A stretch of 64,000 nt of DNA. Source: Agmasoma carcini (nom. nud.). Lineage: Eukaryota; Microsporidia; Thelohaniidae. The stretch spans positions 1 to 64,000 of the forward strand of contig JAOXFI010000048.1 of NCBI GenBank assembly GCA_029232285.1, given 5' to 3'. Of this stretch, positions 50,420 through 61,385 are shown piece by piece. Under the pieces are notes generated by a model. That model saw only the letters and a program-made list of their open reading frames with translations. It searched no databases and was not told the DNA's origin. A program made the translations under genes and the position numbers. Every line of letters begins with the position of its first letter. Within the stretch, counting starts at the first letter, position 1.

Positions 50420-51738
50420 GGGTTGCAAAAAAAAAACAACCAGATAAGCTATTATTACATATCAGAGACAAACTCCTATTCAAATGAGTATAATTGTATT
50501 CTATAACACATTTTTGTATTTTATAACAATGTATATAAATTAAAAAATATCAAAAAATGTAGCAAAAATTATAAAATTTATTCCTTCTGTATTTATGTAT
50601 AATTTTTATAAAAAACACTTTATATAGGTAAACATACATTTGATTTTATTAAAAGTGAGGTTCTAACATTAAAAGATTTAGATTTCAAACATAAATAAAT
50701 CACCGAAAAGGTAATTATATCTATTAGTACAGTACATAATGTATGTAAAATATAGTATTCATGGTACAATAGAAAGAAAAAAACATTGATCAAAATTGTT
50801 AAAAAACTTCCGCTAACAACATCAAATAAATGATTGGGTATTAAATTATAAATGTTAATTTACATACTCTTAGACATTAGTTAAATTGTGAAGGTTTGAG
50901 AGGGTGTTTATATATACGTAAGTCTCTTCTTCAGAAAATATTATGGATAGGTTTAAATTGAAATAAAAATAGATTTATTACAATAATAATAGCATATGAG
51001 ATAAATTTTATGGAGTAAAAATCTTCTTTTATTCATTTATGAACAAAAAATAGTATTGTTGGTAAAGAAAATGTTTGAGTTATGATCACAAACATATTGT
51101 GCCAACAATAAAAAAGAGAAAAGGTAAATTATGGTCTGGGAGTGTTTTTCATCCACAAAATCTAGTAATTTAGTTTTAATAAAAGTAAAACAGATAAAAA
51201 CAAACATTTTGATATTTCAATTAGTGACTTGAATATTCTTTGGATAATTTAAATTTCGAAAATCATGTTTTTTTATAAGAACTGATCCTAAACATACATC
51301 AAAGCATACTAAAAGATTTATTTGAGTCAAAAAGACCAAGAAAACTTGAATATTTGGCACAATCTTCAAATGCAAATATAATTGACCATCTTTGACTTAT
51401 TGTGGATCAAAAATAGAAAATAATAAGGGTAAAAATAATTTTAATTTTTAAGTAAATTAAAGCTTATTTCGTATAGCATATCATATATTTTCTTAAATAC
51501 CTTGTTAGGAGCATGACGAAAAGATGTAAAGCAATATTTTAGCGAAAGGTTGTCATATTTTTTAAAAATTTTATGTTCACTATTTGATGTTTTTAAAATT
51601 TTTAATTTACATACATCGTTATAAAATACAAAAATAATGAATTGTGTTATATAATACCATTACACTTATTTAAAAAGAGTTTTTTCTGATATACACTGGC
51701 AGAGTCATAATAACTTTTCTGGTTTTTTGCCAACCCTG
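50420..51738 (+). mobile_element. Decayed Tc1/mariner element with long terminal inverted repeats
   Basis: The left end is TA-GGGTTGCAAAAAA and the right end, reversed, TA-CAGGGTTGGCAAAAAACC, both flanked by TA. The inverted repeats extend for about 180 bp, sharing TGTATTTTATAACAATGTAT on both sides. The length of 1.3 kb is typical. Inside, the plus strand keeps traces of the transposase: KRKGKLWSGSVF (the 'VMVWG' region) and TDPKHTSKHTKRF, the second catalytic Asp motif 'D-x-x-P-K-H-T-S' region. A diverged 'SPDLNPIEHLW' follows (SSNANIIDHL). Stops and frameshifts are many, so no active protein is made. Confidence 0.85.
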
Positions 51739-52429
51739 TATAATTTAAATTTCTTTTATGATCAATTTAAAAACCGTCTGTTTCGAATAATAAAAACGCA
51801 AATTTTTATTAAAGATAATCTGCAATAAAATTAGAATAAATTTTATTTTTTAAAAAAATAACAGGTATAGACGATTATATCATTTAGACTGATAATTGGA
51901 ACTGTATAAATGCATTAAGAATTAATATATAAAAGTGAAACTGTACTTAATTTTTGAAAGTAAGAATCACTGCAAATCGAGAATTATAAGTATTGAGAAA
52001 ATGAAAAACGTTAAATTAAATTCTTATAATATTTTACATGTTAATAAAGAGCCTAATATTATTTCTGACTCTTTTCTACTTATCACTCATTGTCAAATAA
52101 TGAAATACAAAATATTTTTATTGGGCATGTAAATACAAGAGAAAATTTATCGATTCTTCTAATCCCTTTCTTCATACGCTGATTATTAAATGTAATTATG
52201 CTATATAAACCTCCCAAAAGAAAATGTAAACAACGAAAACTTAAAACATGTATTTTATTTTAGATATAAATTGAAATCCAAAATATCGGTTCTGTTTTAT
52301 TTACACTGCCATGGTAAATTAACGGGACATAAAAACAATAAATTATAATAAAATGATTTATCAATAAAAATTTAATTTTATTGTATATAAATTAAATATT
52401 CTTATAATCATGTAATTTTTTTTATAAAT
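51739..52429. other. AT-rich spacer, no gene recognised
   Basis: A 65-codon open frame (51,935-52,132) has no recognisable motif and is not supported as a gene. Confidence 0.4.
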
Positions 52430-53235
52430 TATGTCGAACCGAAACTTAATGACATTGATGAGATTATCTCTTTTACAAAACGTAAGATTGGTTAAACAAA
52501 GCTATATATTTACAATTTGCAGCATTTCTTATAGAATTATGAAACATACAAGAAACGTAGAAAAAGATTATTCAGATACCTAAATAGAAACAGTATGAGT
52601 TTTAAAATATTATTTTATTTGCAAAGGAAGGCTTTTTATGATTTTAATATTTCTAATATATTAAAATTAAACAGGTATTTCTAAAAGACAATAGTAGGAA
52701 TATGTTCTAAGCATAATCTTATGTATGTTGATTATTTTGATATGAATCCAATACATTTAGGTGGCCATATGTCAGATTGATGAAAACCAGTTTAAGCATA
52801 AGAGAAAATATAACAAAGGAATAAATATAAATATTGAATTTTAAAACATTTGATATTGCAGATACATCTTCAAAACATTTTAAAGTGTATATAGAAAAAT
52901 TTATGATAGAATGGCTCTATTTAGTTCCTTTAATACAACGAGTATGTCAATAAGGTACCATCATTCATTCAGATAAGATATTTAATACAAGAATTAATTC
53001 TTCTCTTGGTTTAACACATTATACTGTAAATCATAGTGTCAATTTTGTCGATCCTACAACTTAGGCCCATAATCAAAATATTGAGTCATGTTATTCTAAA
53101 GCTAAGCCTCAAATTAAAGAGCAAAAGAGTTCCAATCTACCAAGGTAGATGTGTTCTTAGCAGAGATGATCTAAAAGAAAAAATCTAAAGAGTGATTTTA
53201 AAACAAATATTTTATTTATTTTGTGAAGATTGAAA
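52430..53235 (+). pseudogene. Decayed Merlin-type transposase
   Basis: N-terminal traces (NDIDEIISFTKRKIG at about 52,448) are followed by LGGHMSD near 52,757. The DDE domain is clear from about 52,920: LVPLIQRVCQ, GTIIHSDKIFNTRINSSLGL, HYTVNHSVNFVDP and AHNQNIESCYSKAK. This gives the second Asp (HSD) and the Glu (NIES). It has stops between blocks. It is closest to the copy at 55,258. Confidence 0.75.
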
Positions 53236-54059
53236 TTTTTCAGTTGATCACTTTAAATTTATAATATTGAAGATTATGAATACAAAATTATAAAACCATG
53301 ATATTTTTGAATTGTGAATATGACAATTAATGGCCAAAAATTGAACATGTTAAACGTTTGTAATTTTTGGGGTGTAAAAGTATGTAATAATTGATAATTT
53401 TAATCCGATATTGTATTTCCTGAAATCTTTAAAAAATTCAAACGTAAGACATTTTCAATTTTTGGCTAATAAAAGTCAATATTCACAATTTTAAAATTTT
53501 ACATTTTTAGTCATATTCTTAAAAAAAATTTGTTATTTTTTGTGTCCTCGTTAAACAAACAAGCCAAAATATCATTCAAAGTATTCGACTACTTTAAAAC
53601 AAATTTAAGACAATTATTATTTTAAAATTTTCAATACAGTAGTCCTTAATAAAGCATCCCACTTTTGTAAAATAAGAATATAAAAATTTAATGGGAGCGT
53701 AAATTTTAGAGATCTAGTTGTTCTTAGGGGTTGCCGAGTTCTTTATAAATTTAATCAGCAATATTATTTAGTTGTTGTGATAATTTTTTTCATTGTGAAT
53801 CGCTAAATCACAAACAAGTCTTTGTAGCTTGTTTTTAAAGATTTTTTATTGCTATAAAACTTTATTTTTAACAAGATCTTCAAAATGAATGAATTTTTCT
53901 TTAATTTTTTGAAATTTTGCTTAAATCATAAAAAAGACAGTGAACATCAAGGAAGACGATAGACTCTTGATAAACCGGCACAAAATAAACCTTTTCTAAC
54001 AATTTTATTATATTAGATGATAATAAATGCAGATTTCTCTATGAACTTATAAACGAATT
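53236..54059. other. AT-rich spacer, no gene recognised
   Basis: No gene or known repeat is seen. It may include the unrecognised left end of the pogo-type remnant. Confidence 0.4.
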
Positions 54060-55000
54060 TAGATATATTTTTTATTGTTGATTTTAAATGGCTCAGTATC
54101 ATTAAGTGCTGAATAAAGATTAAATTATTGAGATATTTTTTATATTTTGATTTAAATAATTAAATTTTTACTATATCAAGTGGTTGTATACAAGATGTTG
54201 TGTTTGCCGATAATAAATCAAATTAATATTAAAAAATCACCAATTTTAATGCGTTTTTTATTATTTTTTCAATAATTTTATATATTAAGTAAATATGTCT
54301 CGTGTTAGCCAATATGATTTTGTGTTTCATAAGCTATATCAAACGCCGCTAAATTTAAACACTTTGTATATATTGATATGTTAATTATAAGGGGCGTAAG
54401 GTATTCAACTGTCATAGTATAAGTCAGTATAATTACTGCGAATTTCATCATATAAATATAATTCATCATTCTTCTTATCAAACAGATGGTCTTTATTCAT
54501 TTGTTTTTACAGATAATCCTGTCTCGTCTATATTAAAAATATCTTCAGACTCATAATTTTTAATGTTTTCATTTATATCTTAAAGTGTCAGGTCAATTAT
54601 CGTTTAATTAACACCCGTGACCTCATAATTCAGTGCAGACAAAGTTAAAACAACCCCTTTATAAAATTTCTAATTAAATAATTTATTTTATAAATATTTG
54701 TATTATATAATTTATTAGATAATTATTTCATGTTTTAATAAAAATCAATTTGACTTTTTTAACCTTAATTGCTAATAAAAATAGTTAGTGTTCACACAAT
54801 TTTTTTTATATCTAAACCATAAATATTCTTCAAGAAATATAAATTTCTGTGTAGTTTTATCATATTTTCTTTTTTTTATAAATTTAACCTCGTTAAAATT
54901 GATTCGATCTTTGAGAGTTGATATCATTGTCAGAATTTATATAATGATATTTGTGACACACAAGGTTGAGAAAAAATGGAAAAGTTTTTATAGTCCAACC
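54060..55000 (-). pseudogene. Decayed pogo/Tigger-type transposase
   Basis: On the minus strand, from about 54,930, there is a CENP-B-like helix-turn-helix (FIKKRKYDKTTQKF then FLEEYLWFRYKKN). At about 54,560 comes YESEDIFNIDETGLSVK, the first catalytic Asp motif ('DIFN-x-DETGL'). At about 54,210 comes LSANTTSCIQPLDIVK, the 'P-N-T-T-S-x-I-Q-P-L-D' motif near the third acidic residue. This order is diagnostic of DDE_1 (pogo, Tigger, Fot1) transposases. Stops are frequent in the middle and the second Asp region is lost. The plus-strand frame 54,788-55,033 is a shadow. Confidence 0.75.
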
Positions 55001-55257
55001 GTGTATGTTAGATCTGTATTTCTTTTTAAATAAACATAATAACATTATATAACACAGTTTATTATTTATAAAAATACAAATTAATTAAAAAATTCTAAAA
55101 TTTCTAATAATGAGGCTAAAAATTTAAATAAAATTCTTCAGCATTCATGTTATGACTTTTATAAAAATCATTTTTCAAAATTTTTGATCAATATAATGTT
55201 TATAAATTTTATATTAAAATTATTTATAAGAATAAAATTTCAATAATTTTAATTAAT

Positions 55258-56060
55258 ATGAGCAATTATTTTAACAATAATATTAAACTGTTATTAGATG
55301 ATATAGATCATCTACTACAGGTATTACGTGAGCTTGGCGTTTTAAAAAGACATCACAGATGTTCTGAGCGTTTTTCAATATGTTAAATTGTTAAATAAAC
55401 AAGAAACATCAACAAGAGGCTGTTTAGATGCATGAATAGTGATGCCATCTTACAAAAATATTTTTCAATTCGAAAAGACAATTATTCTATAATCTCAACT
55501 TTACTTTGAGTAACGCTTTAAAAATCATGAATTCTTCAAAGGCATGTTTTTGAAAAATATATTTTAAATAAAATAATTTCGCTTTTAATTACAATGAATT
55601 TAACACATTAGAATTAGGTGGTCAAAATATTATATCAGGTTGATGAAACAAATTCAACCACAAACAAAAGGCGAATAAAGGAAGTATCAAAACACCGATA
55701 TTTAGATTTTTAGTATTGTTAATATTTTATCAAGATCTTAAAAGCTATATTTGGAGTATGTGCATGACAGAAGCGCATCTACTCTTTTACCAATTATATA
55801 CAGAGTTTGTCGCAGATGCTCAATAATCTATTCTGATGGATAAAAGTCTTATTCAAGGATATATACTAACCTTGCTTTAGTCCACGGAACAGTCAATCAT
55901 AGTTTTAATTATGTTATCTTTGACACTTTAGTTTATACTCAAAATATTGAGTCTTATTGGGCCAAAGTCAAGGGGATAATAAAAGAGAGGTAATGGTTGC
56001 AATTACTAAAGTAGATGCCTTCTTAGCAGAAATGATGTTGAAAGATAATATTCTATGAGG
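55258..56060 (+). pseudogene. Decayed Merlin-type transposase (best preserved copy)
   Basis: It starts at an ATG with DIDHLLQVLRELGVLKR and a Cys pair (the same block as at 10,816). Then come FRCMNSDAILQKYFSIRKDN (zinc-binding, target-recognition part) and a DET first-Asp region at about 55,645. DRSASTLLPIIYRVC, IIYSDGxKSYSRIY (second Asp; x is a stop), VHGTVNHSFNYV and TQNIESYWAKVKGIIKE (Glu) follow. The blocks are colinear with IS1595/ISXO2-like transposases over the full length, broken by several frameshifts and stops. Confidence 0.8.
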
Positions 56061-57699
56061 TGATTTTAAACAAACATTTATATATTTAAAATTGATTAAA
56101 TTAAAATTAAAATTAAAAATATTTATTTTTTTCTCTCGGGAAAATTTTGGTCTTGATTCCTTTTTTGATTCAATTGATAAAACTATTCACTCGCAAAATT
56201 GAGAATTGTTAAGACTTTTTTAAAAATTCAAGCGAATAAAACAAAATATATTAAAGAATTTTTATTTAAATTTGAAAGAAAAGATTAAAGCGATTTGAGT
56301 TATTTAAAACACTTTAATATATATTATCAAAATTTAACATTTTTTATTGGTTTAAAATTTTATAAAAAATCATGTGAAAGATGACCTTTCCTCAAACCGT
56401 TTTCATTACACTTTTTATGTGATTTGGTTTTTTATAGAGTATTAACATTAAAAATATTCGAATCGATCCTTGTATACAAAATACTTAAATTGCATCTTAA
56501 AACATTTTTCAATTGTCTGCATGTTATTTATGGATAAATTTTCACCAGTTTTTTAATTTTTTTTGATATTTTCAGGTTTTAATTTTTAGACTATTACATT
56601 TAGACTTTCTTTCAATGATTTTTTCTATTAAGAATTTTGAAAAAAATATATAAAATTGTTTATATAATTCTGTGTCATATACCATCTTTCTTAATGATTT
56701 TTTAGTTTAAAATAATTTATATACACGATCTTTATAAAAATTAGACGATAAATTCCCATAAAATATTTAGTTACATTTTATGAAAATTATATTATAGCTC
56801 TTGTTTTTGGTTAAATTAAAAACTGTTCTTTATTATGGGATGATAATTCTGCTTAAATTATTAAAATTGTGCTTATTAAATCATTTTTAATTTTATATAT
56901 TTTTTTGACCTATAAAATCAATAAATGACATGAAAAAACAATATTTTTAAAAATCAAAATATTTAAATATATATTTTTATGAGCAATTAATTATTTAAAT
57001 AACATTCTTGAAATGAGAAAAAACAATAATATAAGACTTTTTAAATGTATTAAAAATAATTATATATTATTATGTATATAAAAGCATCTGAAACTTTAAA
57101 TTTTCGGTTTTTTATTCTTACGACATCGAATTTTTAGTTTGGTATTTTATTCTAAAAATTGTAATCTTTTCCTTTTTGTTATTAAAGCGATTTAAACAAA
57201 ACTACTTTTATACGTATATTTATGTGATAAAATATATTATAATACGAATTTTTATATTTTAAAATAACGCTAATTCTTACCAAATTGCTCGTATTTTTTT
57301 GAGGAATTTCGTATAATATATAAATTTTTAAAATAAGAAATATAATAGGAGGATAAATGTAAAATTCCTGAATCCTGTATTTTAATACATAATTATTTTA
57401 TAAAATATTAAAAAGTTTTTTAGTATTTAATTTTTATTATAGAACTTATATTAATTAAAATTATTTAATTAAATCAAAAAAATATTTAAAGTTGCATTTT
57501 AAAATATTAAATTAAAAATACTCGAAAAAATAAAATTCTAATATCTCATGATAAAGACCCAATAAAAAATTTCTTTTTTGAGTTTACTCTATAAAATTGA
57601 ACATTTAAGTATGAACTCTATAAATTGATTCAACAAAATTATAATAATGATATACTGTTCAACAAGGAAACTTAAATTTGTTATATTCATACAACTTTA
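56061..57699. other. 1.6 kb AT-rich, no gene recognised
   Basis: Only short chance open frames, and no motif of the transposon families found on either side. Confidence 0.45.
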
Positions 57700-58260
57700 C
57701 CTTTTATCACTACATATTATAGTCATTCTTAAAATACTTTTGTAAATTAGGTAATAGAGTTGCTACATCATATCCTCACCAGCTTAAAAAATAATTTAAA
57801 AATGAAGTAGATGTATCCGCAATACCAAAAACCTACCTGGTTTCATCAACAACTTTTCCTATTAGTTTTTTGCTTATACTTGAACATAGATTCATCAATT
57901 TGACAAATTACACTTAAACCACCTAGCATCATTAGAAATTATCAAAATAAAATTTGTTCTTGTATCTTTTAGTATAGCTTATTTGCTTAACTTTTAGACA
58001 AATTTAATTTTCGAAGTGTAGCAGATTGTAGTATATTCTCGAACCACACAAGACATAATAATTTTTTTCTTAGGGGTATCTTATTATCACTAAAAACTGT
58101 TTGCTCGTATGTTTTTTTAATAATAACAACCTCATTTATAACAAATAAATGATATTTTTTTCATTTGAACACAAATACTTCACTTCCCTAAGATAAGTGG
58201 GTACTGATTCAATTTGAAATCTTTTTGTATCGATTTATTATCTCATTTGTAAGTATGTTT
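57700..58260 (-). pseudogene. Decayed Merlin-type transposase, reverse
   Basis: On the minus strand the blocks include FQIESVPTYLREVKYLC (N-terminal zinc part), DNKIPLRKKLLCLVW, ILQSATLRKLNLSKS and GGLSVICQIDESMFKYKQKT. The last is the first catalytic Asp motif 'QIDES-x-F-x-Y'. The C-terminal half with the second Asp and Glu is not found beyond 57,700. Confidence 0.65.
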
Positions 58261-58429
58261 ACAATGAATATAAATAATTAAAATAAAAAACAATTATAAA
58301 TAAACAAGTTTTTAAAATATATTTATGATTTTTTGTATATACTAGCAAAAGTTTTATAGAATTATCAATAATGAAAAAATACGGATGACTTTTTGTACTA
58401 AAAAGATTTTTACAAACTATTGATAAATA

Positions 58430-59180
58430 AATCGCATGTCAACGTTGTGGTGGCGAAATACGTGAGACAAAAAAAGAACAGAAAAGGATGGAAAATATTT
58501 TTATACTGAGATGCAAAAACAGAGCATGCCTAACTTTATTCATAAACACAATTATTATTTTTTGAATTCTATACAACTGAATAAAAGGTTTTATACTAAG
58601 CTTACAATATATTGAATTTTAGAAACATTATTTTATTTTGATTAGAAGTCTCGCAAGAACTGTACAAATCTTACGGAAATAGCCTATAAACAATCTAAAA
58701 GAGGTTTGGAAATTTTCAAGGTTTTGCTCTAGGTTAAGATCTGCTATTAATTGAAGAAAATGGTTGGAACGGCAGAAGAATCCATTCAAATAGATGAATC
58801 AAAATTATCGGGCGCAAGGAAATATAACAGAAGACACCCATCAGAAGTTGATGCTTTACCTAAAGATTAGATTTTTAATTTAAAGTTTTAACCATAGAAA
58901 TATGGTAATAAGGTTAATGGCTATTAGTTTTAAGATTTATTAAAATCAGGGTTGCAGATATTACTATGTAGAGAAAAGAGATAGACGAACATAAATTCTT
59001 CTAATACAGAGAGGGGTTAGAGTATGTTCCGTGATAAACTCGATGATTAGCGTGTATATTTAAATTAAAATTTTTCATATCATACAGTAAATCGTCAAAT
59101 AAATGACAAAAACTCGATAAAGGGCTCATACACAATTAATAAAAATATACTGGCTTGATTTAAAAAGAAAAAATCTTTAA
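58430..59180 (+). pseudogene. Decayed Merlin-like transposase, second lineage
   Basis: CQRCGGEIRETKKEQKRMEN, then ILRCKNRACLTLFI (zinc ribbon). After a gap, SIQIDESKLSGARKYNRRHP (first Asp) follows, and near 59,085 YHTVNRQINDKNSIKG, where the 'H-x-x-VNH' motif lies. The zinc ribbon and the SGARKYNR segment differ from the 52-56 kb copies, so this is a different, more IS1016-like subfamily. Confidence 0.65.
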
Positions 59181-59769
59181 AATGAGAGTTGTAACACACC
59201 GTATTTTTCAAACACATTTGGATTTTATATTTTAGCTTACTTCTCAAAGAGATTCTAAATGATATATTTTTATAGATTAAAAGATCTTAAATCAATAAAA
59301 AATCATAAAAACATAACTTTAGAGTTTTTTATAAATAATAAAAAAATCAATAAAATCACAATTTTTTGAAATCGAATATCGAAACAGCGCCGATAAGTGT
59401 TACAACCACATCAATAAACAAAAAAAAACCATGTTATTCCTAGTACATTTATAATAACAGCCGTTATTTTCGCGTCTATACGAAATCTTATTTTATTAAA
59501 AACAGTAAAATATTGGTACTTCTTAGTTAAGGTAATTTTACATAAGATTAGGTAGAGAAACTCCAAATTTTAAATTTTCAAAAAGAAATATTACTTTGTT
59601 TTCTAGCTGTTTTGGCAACAAGCCTAAAACACTTTCATAATTTTCATAAAAAATCTTAAAGAACCAGCCAATCTAGAAAAAGCCAAAATGCATGTAAAAA
59701 CCTCAAAATAAGGCAAAAGTTAGAGGGTTTTGTATAAAATTTTAGCCATAAACTTATTGTTTTGGTGAA
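59181..59769. other. AT-rich spacer, no gene recognised
   Basis: Nothing supported between the last transposase remnant and the next R490 copy. Confidence 0.4.
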
Positions 59770-60085
59770 AAAAAACTCGATTTCATACCGTCTTAAACTC
59801 TTAGATTGTGATGCTAAAATTTTAAAGATACATTATTATAGAATGCAACTGTAGCTAGCTTAGTGCTATTACGTACAACAATAAGCTCATATATTCAATA
59901 AGAGGCACTTGTCTGTCAATAAACTAGAGGCATCTGTTTATTGATTGCAAAACATTTACCATAATGAATAAGTTATTTCTATCCACCTAGGCTCTGCTCT
60001 GGCCTAATCTTTCATAATACAATTAGCCGTTCTTTTCAAACGTTTCTACTATACATATAGTTATAGACTATTTGCAGAGCTGTTA
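59770..60085 (+). repeat. R490 dispersed repeat, copy
   Basis: Shows ATACCGTCTTAAACTCTTAG, TAGCTAGCTTAGTGCTATTA, AGAGGCACTTGTCTGTCAAT, ATAATGAATAAGTTATTTC, CTCTGCTCTGGCCTAATC and ACTATTTGCAGAGC. A short stretch (AGAGGCACTTGTCTG, then AGAGGCATCTGTTTA) is duplicated. From 60,086 to 60,671 only AT-rich sequence follows. Confidence 0.7.
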
Positions 60086-60671
60086 TTAATTTTTAGTTAT
60101 ATTTATTAGCGTTGACTAACGTATAGATCTGGAATCATACTTTGTTCACATCTGAAAAAAAAAACATATGAGCTTAATTTTTAATTGCTTTTACAATCAA
60201 TACACAATTATAATATTTTTTGGATCTTATCCGTTAACAATATTTTCTATAATAATTTATCTCATAATGATGTATTGATAATATGTGTGATATGTTATTA
60301 TGTTAAACTAATTAATATTGAGTTAATATTTTTAATATATTAATATAATACCTTAACTGTTTTTCCTAAAAAATATTTTACAAATATATTAAAGTACAAT
60401 CTAGAAATAAACTTTTATTTCTCACAATCAACAATATTTTAATATATTGTTATTTTAAAATATTTATTAATATCTTAATAACCGAATAAATTCTTTTGTT
60501 TGTATTTGTTTTTAAATTCATCACAAATATCAAATTACATTTTTTGTATGTTATGAAAAACTAATTCTTACAATATCCTCAAATGATATATTAATACAAT
60601 AAATATAACATAATTGAGGGTAATTCATTTTACAATATAATAATACAAAATATACATTTCAAATTTTAATT

Positions 60672-61382
60672 TTAAAACATTTTAGACCCACAATCATTAT
60701 GAGAATTATCTTTACCATTTTTATCTATTTTATTTCTTTTCAAAATGATTTTAGGTTTTCTAAATTTTCTATTTTTTAAAATTATATTTAAGCTTTTAAA
60801 TTCATCAGATTTTATGTATTTTCTGTCTAATAAATCACTTTTTAGTTCCAATGAATTATTGTTTATTCTTTTAACATTATCTATATTTCGTGGAGCCCAA
60901 TGATTACGATCATTATCTTCAGCTTCTTTTATTTCTTCTAAAAATTTTTTTTTAATCCCAAGAGGTTCGACTGGTTCCCAAATAGCTTGAATACAAGAAC
61001 CAGATTCTATATTACAAAATTTTCTATTGCTTAATTCATTTTTCAATTTTAACAAGAAGGTGCAGTCTTTGTTTACAGTGATATTTCTTGAACGCCAATA
61101 ATTTTTGATCATATTAGGGCTTCTGCTCATTTTTAACGAGATTTCAGTCCATTTATTGCCATGAATCCTTTGTAGCTCAATCAGTTCATTTATTTCAGAC
61201 TCAGTTAGCGGATCTTTCTTCAATGCTGGATTTAAACAATTCAACCACCTCTCCTTACACTGACTTGCATCTTTACTTCTCATATTCTTACCGATAATTC
61301 TCCAGGAACCAACAGTACCGTGTAATTTAACAAGTTTCAATAATTTTTCGTCTTGCTGTTTCGTCCAAAAATTTTTAACCAT
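60672..61382 (-). CDS. R2R3 Myb transcription factor-like protein 2
   Basis: This 236-residue protein opens like the one at 42,769 (MVKxFWT). Its two Myb repeats are FWTKQQDEKLLKLVKLHG with SQCKERWLNCLNP (residues 5-52), and PLTESEINELIELQRIHGNK with WTEISLKMSRSPNMIKNYWR (57-104). Both recognition helices are intact, so DNA binding is expected. The C-terminus is short and basic with a weak match to the other paralog's tail (IWEPVEPLGIKKKF against YQRIDPFRISPDYV). The ATG follows directly on CCC (61,383-61,385 on the minus strand). The gene stands alone between repeat-rich spacers and may be a diverged duplicate of Myb 1. Confidence 0.87.
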   Translation of the reverse strand: MVKNFWTKQQDEKLLKLVKLHGTVGSWRIIGKNMRSKDASQCKERWLNCLNPALKKDPLTESEINELIELQRIHGNKWTEISLKMSRSPNMIKNYWRSRNITVNKDCTFLLKLKNELSNRKFCNIESGSCIQAIWEPVEPLGIKKKFLEEIKEAEDNDRNHWAPRNIDNVKRINNNSLELKSDLLDRKYIKSDEFKSLNIILKNRKFRKPKIILKRNKIDKNGKDNSHNDCGSKMF

Positions 61383-61385
61383 GGG
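61383..61385 (-). promoter_or_regulatory. CCC start signal
   Basis: The minus strand reads TTATTATCCCATGG, with CCC touching the ATG, as for the paralogous Myb gene. Confidence 0.5.

Noticed and set aside
51935..52132. 65-codon open frame on plus
   Set aside because: No motif or neighbour support, and it lies in the transposon graveyard.
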